Below, piece by piece: positions 36,351 to 48,142 of a DNA stretch of 64,000 nucleotides. The notes below the pieces were generated by a model, which worked only from the letters and a program-made list of their open reading frames with translations, made no database searches and was not told the DNA's origin. A program made the position numbers and the translations under genes. Numbering within the stretch: the first letter of the stretch is position 1; each line of letters opens with the position of its first letter. Origin of the DNA: Gentiana macrophylla (taxonomy: Eukaryota > Streptophyta > Magnoliopsida > Gentianales > Gentianaceae); NCBI GenBank assembly GCA_026214975.1, contig JAOBSW010001187.1, positions 62,001-126,000 of the forward strand, given 5' to 3'.

Positions 36351-37605
36351 GATATGGTTGTGGTTCTCATATTTGTACGAATATCACAGGCACTAAGAAG
36401 AACTAGAGATCCGAGGAAAGGAGATGTGGACCTACGCGTTGGAAATGGAGCAAGTGTTCGTCGCTACCGGCCGTAGGAGTTTATTTTCTTTCATTGCCCG
36501 AGTGGGCTAGTATTAGAACTCAATAAGCTGTTATTTTGTTCTGCTCTTACGAAGAGCATTATTTCTATTTCCGCATTAGATGTTGATGGTTTTTCATTTA
36601 CGTTTGAGAATAAATGTTGTTCTTTTCACGTGATGGAATCTTTTATGGTCTTGGCATACTTAGCAATGGTCTCTACATATTAGATATGAATGTTGGCGTA
36701 CTTAATATAAATAACAAGAAAGCCAAAACAAATGACTTGAATGAATCCTACTTATGGCATTGTAGACTTGGTCATATAAATAAGAATCGCATTTCCAAAC
36801 TCCATAAAGATGGAATGTTGGATCAATTCGATTACGAATCGTTTGATACATGCGAAACTTGTTTACTTGGCAAGATGACAAAGTCACCTTTTAGTGGCAA
36901 AGGATAAGATCCAATGAATTGCTTGAGCTCATACATACTGATGTATGTGGCCCAATGTCAATTCAAGCCAAGGGAGGATACTCTTATTTTATCACTTTCA
37001 CCGATGACCGTTTCGTTATGGTTATATATACTTAATGAAGTATAAGTCCAAGCCTTTGAAAAGTTCAAGGAATTCGAAGTGAAGTGGAGAAACAACTAGG
37101 TAAAGAAATCAAAACGCTTCGATCCGATCGAGGTGGAGAATACCTAGATGGAGAGTTTCAAGATTATTTGAAGGAGAATGGGATTCTACCTGAATGGACC
37201 CCTCCCGGGACGCCATAGATGAATGGCGTGTCTGAGAGGAGGAACCGCACCTTGTTAGACATGGTACGATCCATGATGAGCTACGCAGTTCTTCCAAAAT
37301 CGTTTTGGGGGTATGCTCTTGAAATCGCATCCTATACACTGAACCGAATTCCATCAAAGACGGTTGAGTCCACTCCCTATGAAGTGTTCAAAGGGAAGAA
37401 ACCAACACTAGGTTACATGAAGCCTTGGGGATGTCCCGTTTATGTGAAACGGACCATGCCTGACAAATTGGAACCTAGATCTGACAAATGTCTATTTGTG
37501 GGTTATCCTAGGGAAACCAAAGGGTACCAATTTTACCACCCTGAGGAACAAAAGGTGTTTGTTGCCGGGGATCGGCCACTACGGAGAAAGAGTTTATTCG
37601 GATAG
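36351..37605 (+). pseudogene. pol: Protease and integrase of element D
   Basis: The protease site at 36343-36380 has the expected WVLD and GCGSH words, but in two frames, so about one base is lost in the active site. The GAG-pre-integrase HHCC zinc domain is at 36720-36900 ('LWHCRLGHI', 'CETCLLGKM'). The core has 'HTDVCGP', 'TLRSDRGGEYLDGEF' and 'NGVSERRNRTLLDM', so D, D and E are all present, but with frameshifts near 37010-37080 and a TAG at 37216 in place of the usual glutamine before NGV. The C-terminal part stays open to about 37605. Confidence 0.87.
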
Positions 37606-37665
37606 GGTCGGTGGGAGTAAAATTGATCTTGAAGAAATTGAGAACCACTTACGGACAACGATCCG

Positions 37666-38766
37666 TTGATGGAAATAGAGGATACACCACATATAAATAT
37701 GGTGCCACCCTCTACCGTAGACACACTAGCACCTCGAAGATCCACCAGGGAACGCCGTGAACCCGAAAGGTACACTGGCGTGTATCTCATGGAAGATGAG
37801 GACCCTAGAACTTATGAGGAAGTGCTGATAAGGCATGACAAAGAGAAATGGCTGGAAGCCATGAATTCTGAAATGGAATCCATGAAAGACAACCAAGTTT
37901 GGAACTTAGTTGATCCACCTGAGGGAATAGTTCCCATAGGTTGCAAATGGGTCTTTAAGAGAAAGACCGACATGGACGGCAACGTGACTACCTACAAGGC
38001 TAGGTTAGTGGCAAAAGGATATAAGCAAAGACAAGGAGTTGACTATGACGAAACCTTTTCGCCGGTTGCCATGTTAAAATCCATTAGAATTTTTCTCGCT
38101 ATTGCAGCATACCATGATTACGAAATCTAGCAGATGGATGTGAAAACAGCTTTCCTTAACAGGAACCTGTCTGAGGAAGTGTATATGACACAGCCTGAGG
38201 GTTTCACAACCAATGACGCTGGGATGGTATGTAAACTGCAAAGATCCATTTATGGATTAAAGCAAGCTTCTCGGAGTTGGAATCTTCGCTTTGATGAGAT
38301 AATCAAACAGTTTGATTTCATCAAGAACAAAGATGAGCCCTGTGTTTACAAGAAGGTTAGTAGGAGAGCCATTGTGTTCTTAGTGCTTTATGTAGATGAC
38401 ATATTGCTCATAGGGAATGATGTGCCTATGTTACAATCAGTCAAAGCTTGGTTATCCAAGAACTTCTCTATGAAGGACTTGGGTGATGCAGCCTATATTC
38501 TAGGAATAAAGATCTATAGAGATAGATCTAAAAGGTTGCTTGGTCTGTCGCAATCCACCTACATAGACAAGATCTTTGAAGAGATTCAGCATGGAGCGAT
38601 CCAAGAAAGGATTCCGCCCATGTCACATGGGGTCTACTCATCAAAGGGAATGAGTCCTAAGACAGAGGAGGAAAGAGCACAAATGAGTAAAGTCCCTTAT
38701 GCCCGGCAATCAGTCTATCATGTATGCCATGTTATGCATAAGACCAGGCGTCTCGTACCCTCTTAG
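37666..38766 (+). pseudogene. pol: Reverse transcriptase of element D
   Basis: RVT_2 domain. 'WLEAMNSEMESMKDNQVW' starts it, then 'GCKWVFKRKTDMDG', 'ARLVAKGYKQRQGVDY', a TAG at 38128 in place of the usual Trp, 'DVKTAFLNRNLSEEVY', 'YGLKQASRSWN', and YVDD at 38389-38400 within 'LVLYVDDILLIGND'. The catalytic half is open for 210 codons. The single stop and a shift after 38766 disable it. Confidence 0.9.
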
Positions 38767-38795
38767 TATGACTAGCAGGTACTAGTCCAATCCAG

Positions 38796-39363
38796 GTGAG
38801 GGCTCTTGAATTGCCGGTCAAGAATATCCTTAAGTACATGAGACGTACTAGGGATATGTTCCTGGTTTTCGGGAACGATGATTTAGTATTACGAGGTTAC
38901 ACAGATGCCAGTTTCCAAACTGACAAGGACAACTTCAAGTCGCAATCTGGATTTGTTTTCACGCAATGGCGAAATGAGTGGTGGAAGAGTTCCAAGCGGG
39001 GAGACTACTGCGGACTCTACAACGGAAGCCGAATACATAGCAGCCTCGGAGGCGGCAAAGGAAGCAGTTTGGATGAAGAAGTTCATTACTGAACTTGGTG
39101 TGGTTCCCTCCATTGAAGGTCCAGTGCCTCTGTACTGTGATAATAATGGAGCGATATCTCAATCTAAGGAACCAAGGTCTCATGTAAGTCCAAACATGTG
39201 CTACTGGCGCTATCACTTGATTAGAGATAGTAGAGAGAGGAGATGTAAAGATAGAGAAAGTCCACACGGATGATAACATAGCTGATCCATTAACCAAGGC
39301 ATTGTCTCAAGCTAAGCATGAGAAACATGTTCACTTGCACGGGCTTAAACATATAGGTGATTG
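38796..39363 (+). pseudogene. pol: RNase H and C-terminus of pol, element D
   Basis: 'LRGYTDASFQTDKDNFKSQ' has the first D, 'TTEAEYIAASEAAKEA' the E, and 'PLYCDNNGAISQSKEP' the second D, spread over two frames that change near 38960. The tail near 39265-39360 keeps the copia ending with 'NIADPLTKALS' and stops at TAG just before the polypurine tract. No extra ORF follows, unlike C and G. Confidence 0.87.
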
Positions 39364-39371
39364 GCTTTAGG

Positions 39372-39384
39372 CCAAGTGGGAGAT
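39372..39384 (+). promoter_or_regulatory. Polypurine tract of element D
   Basis: CCAAGTGGGAGAT immediately precedes the 3' LTR start TGTTGG at 39385. This form is usual in plant copia elements. Confidence 0.88.
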
Positions 39385-41188
39385 TGTTGGAAAGTGTCCT
39401 AAACCCAATCGGGTTGGACCGGATCCGACCGGTCGGGTCATTCTGATCTATTTAGTTCATGTAATAACTTTATTATAATTAATAAAAGCACTTACGTCAT
39501 TATATATTGTTTGTCTTCATATTATTTGTTGTATATATATAGTAACGTCCCTAGTATCGATCTGTGATAGAGAAACCATGATAGTGATTATGGTTGATGA
39601 GATTTCTAATCACTATAACAAGGTTGGTACTTAAATGTCTCTAGTCTTATATATTATCAAATGGGACATTGATAGTATAATCAGACTAGCACGTATTGGA
39701 TGTCTTCTATCTTTTAGAAGATAGGGATAGATCTCGTCTATCGAAGTGTAGGGACACTTGGACTGTACGTGGACGTGTATTAGAGAATGCGTACGTTAGA
39801 CTGACCCACTTACATTAAGTGTCACACTATGTGGCGGTTGTGTAATTATCCTTTTGACCGGAGTCTTCATGGCATCACGGTGTGGATTGTCGTGCTTTGA
39901 CACTATTGAGATTTCTCCTAACCACGGGGCGATCATGCGGTAGTGATTGGGTATGATATTGAAGCATGCAGAGTATACATGATTGGTCGTCTGGGAATCG
40001 CGTATCCTATGATTGGGATCGAATATCCAAAATGGCTTTCTTATAAGGAATGTCTAGCTCTCGAGAATCTTTGCAAAGTGGGAGTAAATGTGTTATTCCG
40101 AGAGAGCATGATATCCAGATTATAAGATACGATCATTAAAGTATTGACACTCGAGATACGATCGTATGGATATTGTTACAGCGATAGGATTGTAAGTTAC
40201 ACGGTAACTGCTTCACATGAAAGGTAGTAGTCATTGCTTTTGACTCTTCCGATGATTGGGGGTCACGGTATGTTGCTAGACGCTATCCCGTGATCGTTAG
40301 GCATGAAGGGCATTTTAGTAAATTGCACTTTGTGTCTACGGCCAACATATTCCGAAGCCTATCGGGTCACACACATATGAACATCGAGTCGGATTAAAAT
40401 GCGGTTATAGTTGATAACCAAATAAGGAAAGTTTATCTCTAAACTATAAAGGTTATAGTGGTAAATTAATATGGTGGTATTTATTTATTATGAATAAATT
40501 AAATACAAGATATTAATTAGATTAATTAAAGAATATTCCGGAAGCCAATTTATTGGCATATGGGGCGCCACTTCTAAGTATATAAGATACACTTGGATTG
40601 TGCACTTTAATTAATGAGATTGCCATAATATTAATATAAGATATTAATTGATTTTGAAAAATAGATTTATGGTAATAAGATAATTATAATCAATATATGA
40701 TATTGGCAAAATAAATTATAATTATAGAGATAAATCAATCTAGTTGATTTTCCTTATTTTATTGGAAAAAAGGTTTTCTTCTCCTCCACACCATATGGGG
40801 CGCCCCAACCACTATTTATAGGAGGTGGGTGTCAAGCTCTTTTGTACATCACAATTGCAAGAGTTCATAATTCTTGTGTAAAATAGAGAGCCTTCCATAG
40901 TGAGTTTGTGAGGGAAGAAAAGGTCCGGTCTAGCAGCCGGAGTTTTTCTGATAGCAATCCAAGGAGGATTCCGGCGAGGGGTTCGTGTGGATTAGCGATA
41001 GAGGCCGGATGCGTGGACGGCTTACGCATTGAACTACTCTCCGTTGGCGGTGAAAGCGACGATCTTATAGATCATCTGAGGTATAACCGTCAAACTACTT
41101 AACGTGTTTATTGCATTAAACGAAGAACGATCTAGAAAAGGAAATCAAATTTTAAATTCCGCTGCGTTAAACTAGTGATTTCCTAACA
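39385..41188 (+). repeat. 3' LTR of element D
   Basis: 1804 bp, TGTTGG to CCTAACA, nearly identical to 15867-17659 and followed by the TSD AGTCT. It differs by short indels and scattered substitutions, several at CAG/CTG or CG words. Confidence 0.92.
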
Positions 41189-41193
41189 AGTCT

Positions 41194-41325
41194 AGCATAC
41201 GCATTCTCTAATACACATCCACGTACAGTCCAAGTGTCACTACACTTTGATAGACGAGATCTATCCCTGCACTTAAAGACAGAAGACATCTAATACGTGC
41301 TAGACTATTTGCACTATCAAAGCCC
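41194..41325 (-). repeat. Stub of the 3' LTR of element E
   Basis: After the TSD of D, the plus strand reads 'agcatacgcattctctaat', the reverse complement of the D-family LTR stretch at 16260-16285. Similarity fades near 41325, where it joins RT coding sequence directly. The LTR start, polypurine tract, RNase H and half of RT are missing, so there is a deletion junction at about 41325. Confidence 0.75.
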
Positions 41326-41735
41326 TATTTAACAGTACATCATTGGTTATAAAACCCTCAGACGGGTTCCTATTAAGGAAAGCAGTTTTCACATCTATCT
41401 GCCAGATTTCGTAATCATGGTATGCTGCAATAGCAAGCTGAATTCTAATGGACTTTAACATGGCAACGGGTGAAAAGGTTTCATCATAGTCAATGCCATG
41501 TCTTTGCTTATAACCTTTTGCCACTAAGTAGATGACTATGTTACCATCCATGTCGGTCTTTCTCTTAAAGACCCATTTGCACCCTATAGGAACTATTCCT
41601 TCAGGTGGATCAACTAAGTTCCAAACTTGGTTGTCTTTCATGGACTCCATCTCAGAATTCATGGCTTCTAGCCATTGCTCTTTGTCAGGCCTCATTAGCA
41701 TCTCCTCGTAAATTTTAGGGTCCTCATCTTCCATG
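41326..41735 (-). pseudogene. pol: N-terminal half of reverse transcriptase, element E
   Basis: Closely alike to the RT of D: 'WLEAMNSEMESMKDNQVW', 'GCKWVFKRKTDMDG', 'DETFSPVAMLKSIRIQLA' and 'DVKTAFLNRNPSEG'. The Trp that is a stop in D is intact here ('EIWQIDVKT'). It ends before the YVDD site because of the deletion that fuses it to the LTR stub. A small in-frame gap lies near 'IVIYLVAKGY'. Confidence 0.88.
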
Positions 41736-43160
41736 AGGTATACGCCCGTGTACCTATTGAGTTCAAGGCATTACCAGGTGGATCTTCGAGGTGCTACCAT
41801 GTTTGGAGTAGTGACTTGTGCCATCTCATTAGGTGGTGTCTGCTGTACCTCCATCAATTGATTGTTTTCCGTAAATGGTTCTTGAATTTCTTTAAGATCA
41901 ATCTTACTCCTACTGGACCTCTTCTTTTTCTAGAAAGTGGCCAGTCCTGGCAACAAACACCTTTTGTTCTCCAGGGTGGTAAAATTGGTATCCTCTAGTA
42001 TCTCTATGATAGCCCACAAATAGACATTTATCAGATCTGGCTTCTAGGTTGTCAGGCATCGTCCGCTTCACATAAGTCGGACAACCCCAAGGTTTAAGAT
42101 ATGCCAGATTCGGTTTTCTCTTGGTCCATACCTCATATGGCGTAGATTCAACTATCTTTGATGGAGCATGGTTAAGTACGTGGGATGCTGTTTCAAGAGC
42201 ATACCCTCAAAACGATTTTGGAAGAACTACATAGCTCATCATGGATCGCACCATGTCTAACAAGGTGCGGTTCCTCCTCTCAGATATGCCATTCATCTGT
42301 GGCGTCCCGAGAGGGGTCCATTCAGGTAGAATCCCATTCTCCTTTAAGTAATCTTGAAACTCTCCATCTAGGTACTCACCACCTCAATCGGATCGAAGTG
42401 TTTTAATTTCTTTACCTAGATGTTTCTCAACTTCACTTCTAAATTCCTTGAACTTTTCAAATGCTTCAGACTTATACTTCATTAAGTAAATATAACCATA
42501 ACGAGAATGGTCATCAGTGAAGGTGATAAAGTAAGAGTATACTCTCTTGGCTTGAATTGGCATTAGGCCACACACATCAGTATGTATGAGCTCAAGTAAT
42601 TCATTGGATCTTATACCTTTGCCACCAAATAGTGACTTTGTCATCTTGCCAAGTAATCAAGCTTCGCATGTGTCAAATGATTCATAATCGAAATGATCCA
42701 ATAATCCATCTTTATGGAGTTTGGAAATGCGATTCTTATTTATATGGCCAAGTCTACAGTGCCATAGGTAGGATTCATTCAAGTCACTTGATTTAGCTTT
42801 CTTATTGTTTATATTAAGTATATCAACATTCACATCTAATATTTAGAGACCATTGCTAAGTATGCCAGTACCATAAAACATTCCATCACATGAAAAAGAA
42901 CAACATTTATTCGCAAACATAAAAGAAAATCCTTCAACATCTAATGCAGAAATGGAAATAATGCTTTTCGTAAGAGCAGGAACAAAATAACAGTTATTAA
43001 GCTCTAGTACTAGCCCACTGGGCAATGAAAGAAAATAAACTCCTACGGCTAATGCAGCAACACTTGCTCCATTCCCAACGCGTAGGTCCACCTCTTCTTT
43101 CTTCAGATATCTAATACCCAGTGGTTAGACTTAGAAGAAGCAACATTGATCTCAATCATA
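41736..43160 (-). pseudogene. pol: Integrase and protease remnant of element E
   Basis: Minus-strand order from 43160: 'WVLDI' followed at once by a stop, with the GCGSH part of the protease site lost. Next comes 43091-42843 ('LELNNCYFVPALTKSIISIS'), then the HHCC domain (42840-42650, 'LWHCRLGHI', second Cys pair damaged by a TGA). The core is in 42644-42384 with 'LIHTDVCG', 'TDDHSRYGYIYL' and 'LRSD', and a TGA at 42384-42386 where D has CGA. 'NGISERRNRT' follows near 42300 with the catalytic E, and the C-terminal part runs to about 41900. Confidence 0.85.
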
Positions 43161-43748
43161 AACATACCTGAAGTTGAAGCATCTGTTTGCCTCTTCTTCG
43201 TGCTCAAGAAAGCCTTGCAGTTGAGCCTCCAATGACCAGTCTCACCGCAGTGGAAGCAAGCATCCTTCGACTTGTCTTCAGCTATCTTAGGCGTTGGCTT
43301 AGGGGTATCCTTCGCCTTCTTGGATTATTTTGGGCCTTTCCCTTTCCCTTTGAAGAAGTGACGAGAAACACTTGCTTGCCCTTCTGCACGGTGCCCTCAG
43401 CAGTTTTCAACATGTTCAATAACTCCGCAAGGGAGAAATCTATCTTGTTCATGTGATAATTCATCACAAACTGCTAGCATGAATCAGGTAGGGATTGCAA
43501 GATTAAGTCAATACTCAACTCGCACACCAACTTATGGCCAACCTTCTCAAGACTCTCTATATACCCGATCATCTTTAGTACATACGACACCATAGCAGTC
43601 CCGGGCACCATCTTACAACCGAATAGGGCCTTCGAGACCTTGTACCTCTCAATGAGAGACTGAGAAGCATAGAGCTCCTTCAGGTGAACCATGATTGTGT
43701 AGGCGTCTATAGACTCATGTTGTTTCTGTAGTTCATGTGTCATGGAAG
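43161..43748 (-). pseudogene. gag: C-terminal gag of element E with zinc knuckle
   Basis: Contains the CCHC knuckle 'CFHCGETGHWRLNC' near 43210-43255 and the copia gag helices 'LQKQHESIDAYTIMVHLKEL', 'YKVSKALFGCKMVPGTAM' and 'LSIDLILQSLPDSC' (43740-43474). The gag frame is interrupted at 43753 by element F; its N-terminal part resumes at 62845. A frame open upstream of 43753 reads into the LTR of F and is not gag. Confidence 0.87.
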
Positions 43749-43753
43749 CATGC

Positions 43754-45514
43754 TGCTGGATATACAGAAACCCGAATCCGGATCCGATCCAAAGTCTAAT
43801 CGTCAGATCCGATTCACAGCACCGATCGAGACGCTCGATCATGCACATCGGAAGCTACGAATAAATTCGCATGCGATAATACCACGATTCGATTCGCATA
43901 AAAATTAATAATCTACAAGAAGTTTAGTAGATTTACCTCAACGGAAAGAGATGAGAAATTCGACAAAAGGGAGAAGCACAATCTTCTGGATTGTATCTCC
44001 TAGTGACGACTGGTGGACGTCGATCCTCGCCGTAGAAACTCCTCGAATATGCACAAGAAAAACCCTAAGTTTTTCTTCTCTAAATGACTAAGGAAAGAAA
44101 CTATTTTTTTCTTCCTTTTAATTTGATGTTGGCGCCATTATGTGTAGTGTAAATTGTGTTAGGAGGAACTTTCTTTGTATAGGAAAATTACTAGCCAAGA
44201 GAGTTATCCATTTCACATCACAATTACCTATTCCCAATAGGAAAAGATATTTGCCAAAAGATAAGAGATAATTCCCAAAAAAATCAATCTCTTATTTTTC
44301 CATTAATTATCCAACAAATAAATAATTAATTAATTACACATATGAGATAATCTAGGAAAATTTCTTCTCCTAACTTATCCATATTATAGGCACCACTTTT
44401 AAATCATTTTTAATAGAAAATTTCGTTTCTATTTTACATATTATTTAACAAATAAATAATATTGCATATTCATTAAATATGCCAACTATTTAATTTATTC
44501 TCGAGGTTCCATAAAACATGAAAACACTCGCGTGTTAGGAGCCAACCCGGGGACCATGGACCTATAACCAGTAGCTACAATAAATTAAATAAAATATTCA
44601 TTGAACTGAATATTTCTGCTCAACTTATTAATCCCGGAATTACGCCGCCATAAATCCGAAACTGAACTCTATCGATTATAGATATAACTTATTCTCAAAA
44701 TGTCGGGTCGAGTCGATAAGTGTCCATTGATATAATCATTACCCTCCATAGACTATTTGTAATGAAGCGGGATTATTTCCGTAAACCCTCTTCAATACAT
44801 CTTATCCTTATTTTACCATTAACCCACTAGTGATCAATTAGTTCATAACCAATACGAACTCCGTGGATCGATCAGTTTCTAGGATTAACAAATAAGGGGA
44901 TTTTCTTTCTACTTCCCGCAGGAAGGAATGGATTCCATATCTGTAAAACACACACTTCTCACTCATCCCAGAATCGTGCCAACGTGAAAGTGATTCGGAC
45001 CGTGCCTCTAAGCGATCCTTAACGAACACTTTAAACCCTATCCGGAACAAGCAGGAGTCTGTAATCACTTCAGGATTAAGGTAAATCCATCTATGATCAT
45101 CTTGTGATTTAATAAGATTTCTCAATCATGGAAGTATATGATAAACTCATATTAAATCGGTCCAGTCTTATATGAATACATCATATATAAATGCCCCACT
45201 TAGACAACCAATGTCGACGGTCCGGATAAGACGGTCACACCATAAAGTGTTATGGGTGCATTAATGGTGGTTTAATCAATAGACCCCATACTTTGATTAA
45301 GTTCACCACGAACTAACATTTCAAGTGTATCACCATAAACTTAATCCTCGCGTGCGACACACACTAAGTTATATGGCTACATATGATACGACTTAGGGTT
45401 TTCAGCAGTGAATTACTTACAAGCACGAAGCAAGTAATAAGATGAGAATAAATCTGTCATTTATTGATTCTAAATACAATTACATAAATTGTCTTTCAGG
45501 TACAACTTCCAACA
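43754..45514 (-). repeat. 3' LTR of element F
   Basis: 1761 bp with complete ends (TGTTGGAAGT at 45514, CCAGCA at 43754). It pairs with 47335-48142 plus 61930-62839. It has about 31 bp at its left end that the other LTR lacks. Confidence 0.88.
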
Positions 45515-45529
45515 ATCTCCCACTTGCCC
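45515..45529 (-). promoter_or_regulatory. Polypurine tract of element F
   Basis: The minus strand reads GGGCAAGTGGGAGAT directly before the 3' LTR. Two further near copies ('aatctcccacttgcc' at 45571-45590, 'ttctcccacttgct' near 45650-45663) lie just upstream, so the tract is repeated three times within 150 bp. Confidence 0.82.
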
Positions 45530-45689
45530 TTATAGACAAGCAACATTTATATTTCGGGCACACAATATCTAACAATCTCCCACTTGCCCGTAAAGACAAT
45601 CAATGATTGTTTTTAGAGCACCACACCCTTATTCTATCTATCCACAACATTCTCCCACTTGCTCTAAAGCAGATGAGACATATATCTCA

Positions 45690-46700
45690 ATTTCATACCC
45701 GTAAAGCGCTTATCAGTGACATTAGATGCCACACGACTTGGTAAACTGATCAGCTAGGTTGTCGGATCGAGGCGATCTTTAGGACCGAAACGTCGCCTCT
45801 CTGCACGATCTGTCTGATCAAGTGGTACTTACTTTCAATATTCTTTTGACCTCTTGTGATTGCGAAGATTCTTTGCATGAGCTACCTCTCAACTATTTTC
45901 ACAGTAAAATGGTATCGGCTCATCGAGACCTGGAATCACTTCCCGATCAAACAAAGAACTTCTCAAGCCACACAGCCTCTTTAGTTGCTTGAAAGTTGCT
46001 ATGTATTCGACTAACATAGTCAAATAGGCAGTGCTAGATTACTCCAGACTGTAGCTCCATCACAATGAGTAAACACTGAGCCTAAGATCGATTCACGATC
46101 ATCCTTAATCCGACAAAAATCAGAATCAGTGTAGTCAACAATTCTCAGGTTTGCACCCATTCCTCGTTCTTTAAAAATACGTGAGGATGCACTATACTGC
46201 TTTCAACGTCCAAATCCAAGACTCGACTTTTATTTACTTTTAATAACCTGACATTCTCTATCCAAAAGAGAATCTCTCCCATTTTCTCTATATCCGAAGA
46301 CTAAGAGAATTATTCCGTGGGGGGTTGGGTAGGAAACCTCTCGTTGAATTCTGCATTCAAAAATGCATTAGCATCTTTAACCAATAAGATAGATGGGATA
46401 TTGCCAACAACTTGTTCTCATGAATTCGACCGAATCAAATTCTAAGAATATAGTCCACTTCTGATTCGGAGAAGCTTTGGCTCGTCAGTTTTTGACTTCA
46501 GATAACACACCCATGTTGTTTCCAACGGTTGCAGTGTTATCTTTTATTATCACTAATGTCTACTATTTTACCAATATTGATTCTCCAGTCTACAAAGACC
46601 CATCAATATTCTGGTCAAGCCCACACATTCCAAAACATGTGACTTTTAATGACCTAGAGGTTTGCTTTAATCCATCAATGGATATAAGCATAGGCAGTCA
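45690..46700 (-). pseudogene. pol: Decayed RNase H and RT of element F
   Basis: Translating the minus strand from about 46150 gives 'DYTDSDFCRIKDDRESILG', then 'SVFTHCDGATVWS', and after several stops 'ESKYHLIRQIVQRGDVSV' near 45800: the start and end of copia RNase H. Further upstream, near 46670, 'DGLKQTSRSLK' resembles the YGLKQASR motif of RT. The YVDD site is not found. Plus-strand frames here are shadows. Confidence 0.65.
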
Positions 46701-47334
46701 ATCTGCCATTGGCTTTAAGCTAAACTCTTCCGTTCCGAATGAATCTAAGCTCCATTGTACAGCAAGAAAGTTTCAGGGCTTCACCCCTGTTAATCTTTCT
46801 GATTTCCATCGAGTCAAGCAAGGCTGGGTGGTGAGAAAGTTTCAGGGCATCACCCCTATTTAACTGTCTACTTCTCAGGGAGTTACCCCCAAAACCACGT
46901 GGCTTTGCTTAGAAAGATAAACTTTCTCATTCATTCAACTCTTTCCATGTAGATCCAATTTCTCTCACTGGTCCTAAGACACTCAGGTGGTTCTACAGGA
47001 GTATGAACAGACCTGGAGTACAAAAACTCCATTTACAGGTATATGGCTTTAAACCAACCTCATTTTATCAGAATCCTATACAGTTCTTCCAGAAGACCAT
47101 AGGTTATCAATCACCCCCAACAGATTGTAAAGTCTACATAATCACAGCGAGTCAATGGATTAACCATACTCCCACTGTATTTGGGTGGATTGACATTCTG
47201 ATCTGGTTCAGTAGTATTTATCAGCGTAGTCCTCAACAACCAATGTTGGATGTGGTCTGATTAAATCAGATAGTAACTCCTTGAGTAACTATACCTCAAG
47301 GTCTAAAGTTGTTATTTAAACATTCTTTTAGAAA
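46701..47334 (-). other. Unassigned internal sequence of F with a short repeat
   Basis: A motif 'gaaagtttcagggc(t/a)tcacccct' occurs at about 46766-46790 and 46837-46862, with a weaker third form ('cttctcagggagttaccccc') near 46871. I cannot assign a domain. The expected PBS beside the 5' LTR is missing, so this end is a deletion junction. Confidence 0.5.
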
Positions 47335-48142
47335 CGATCCAAAGTCTAATCGTCAGATCCGATTCACAGCACCGATCGAGACGTTCGATCATGCACAGCG
47401 GAAGCTACGAATAAATTTGCATGCGATAAAACCACGATTCAATTCACATAAAAATTAATAATCTACAAGAAGGTTAGTAGATTTACCTCAACAGAAAGAG
47501 ATGAGAAATTCGACAAAAGGGAGAAGCCACAATCTTCCGGATTGTATCTCCAAGCGACGACTGGTGGACGTCGATCCTCGCCATAGAACCTCCTCGAATA
47601 TGCACAAGAAAAACCCTAGGTTTTTCTTCTCTAAATGACTAAGGCAAGAAACTATTTTTTCTTCCTTTTAATTTGATGTTGGCGCCATTATGTGTAGTGT
47701 AAATTGTGTTAGGAGGAACTCTCTTTATATAGGAAAATAACTAGCCAAGAGAGTTATCATTTTTACACCACAATTACCTATTCCCAAAAGGAAAAGATAT
47801 TTGCCAAAAGATAAGAGATAATTCTCAAAAAATCAATCTCTTATTTTTCTATTAATTATCCAATAAATAGATAATTAATTAATTACACAGATGAGATAAT
47901 CTAGGAAACTTTCTTCTCCTAACTTATCCATATTATAGGCGCCACTTTTAAAACATTTTTAATAGAAAATACCTTTTCTATTTTACATATTATTTAACAA
48001 ATAAATAATATTGCATATTCATTAAATAGACCAACTATTTAATTTATTCTCGAAGTTCCATAAAACGTGAAAACACTCGCATGTAAGGAGCCAACCCGGG
48101 GACCATGGACCTATAACCAGTATCTACAATAAATTAAATAAA

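Larger units (their letters stand above)
15867..41188 (+). mobile_element. Element D: Ty1/copia element, split by element C
   Basis: Flanked by the perfect TSD AGTCT (15862-15866 and 41189-41193). It has LTRs of 1793 and 1804 bp, a Met-type PBS, a long leader, gag-pol at 35483-39363, and a polypurine tract at the 3' LTR. Removing C leaves about 9.4 kb. Gag and pol carry stops and frameshifts, so this copy could not supply its own proteins. Confidence 0.92.

Noticed and set aside
46477..47260. Plus-strand open frames of 128 and 85 codons inside F.
   Set aside because: The minus strand carries decayed RT and RNase H words here and the plus-strand products have no recognisable domain; they are shadows.
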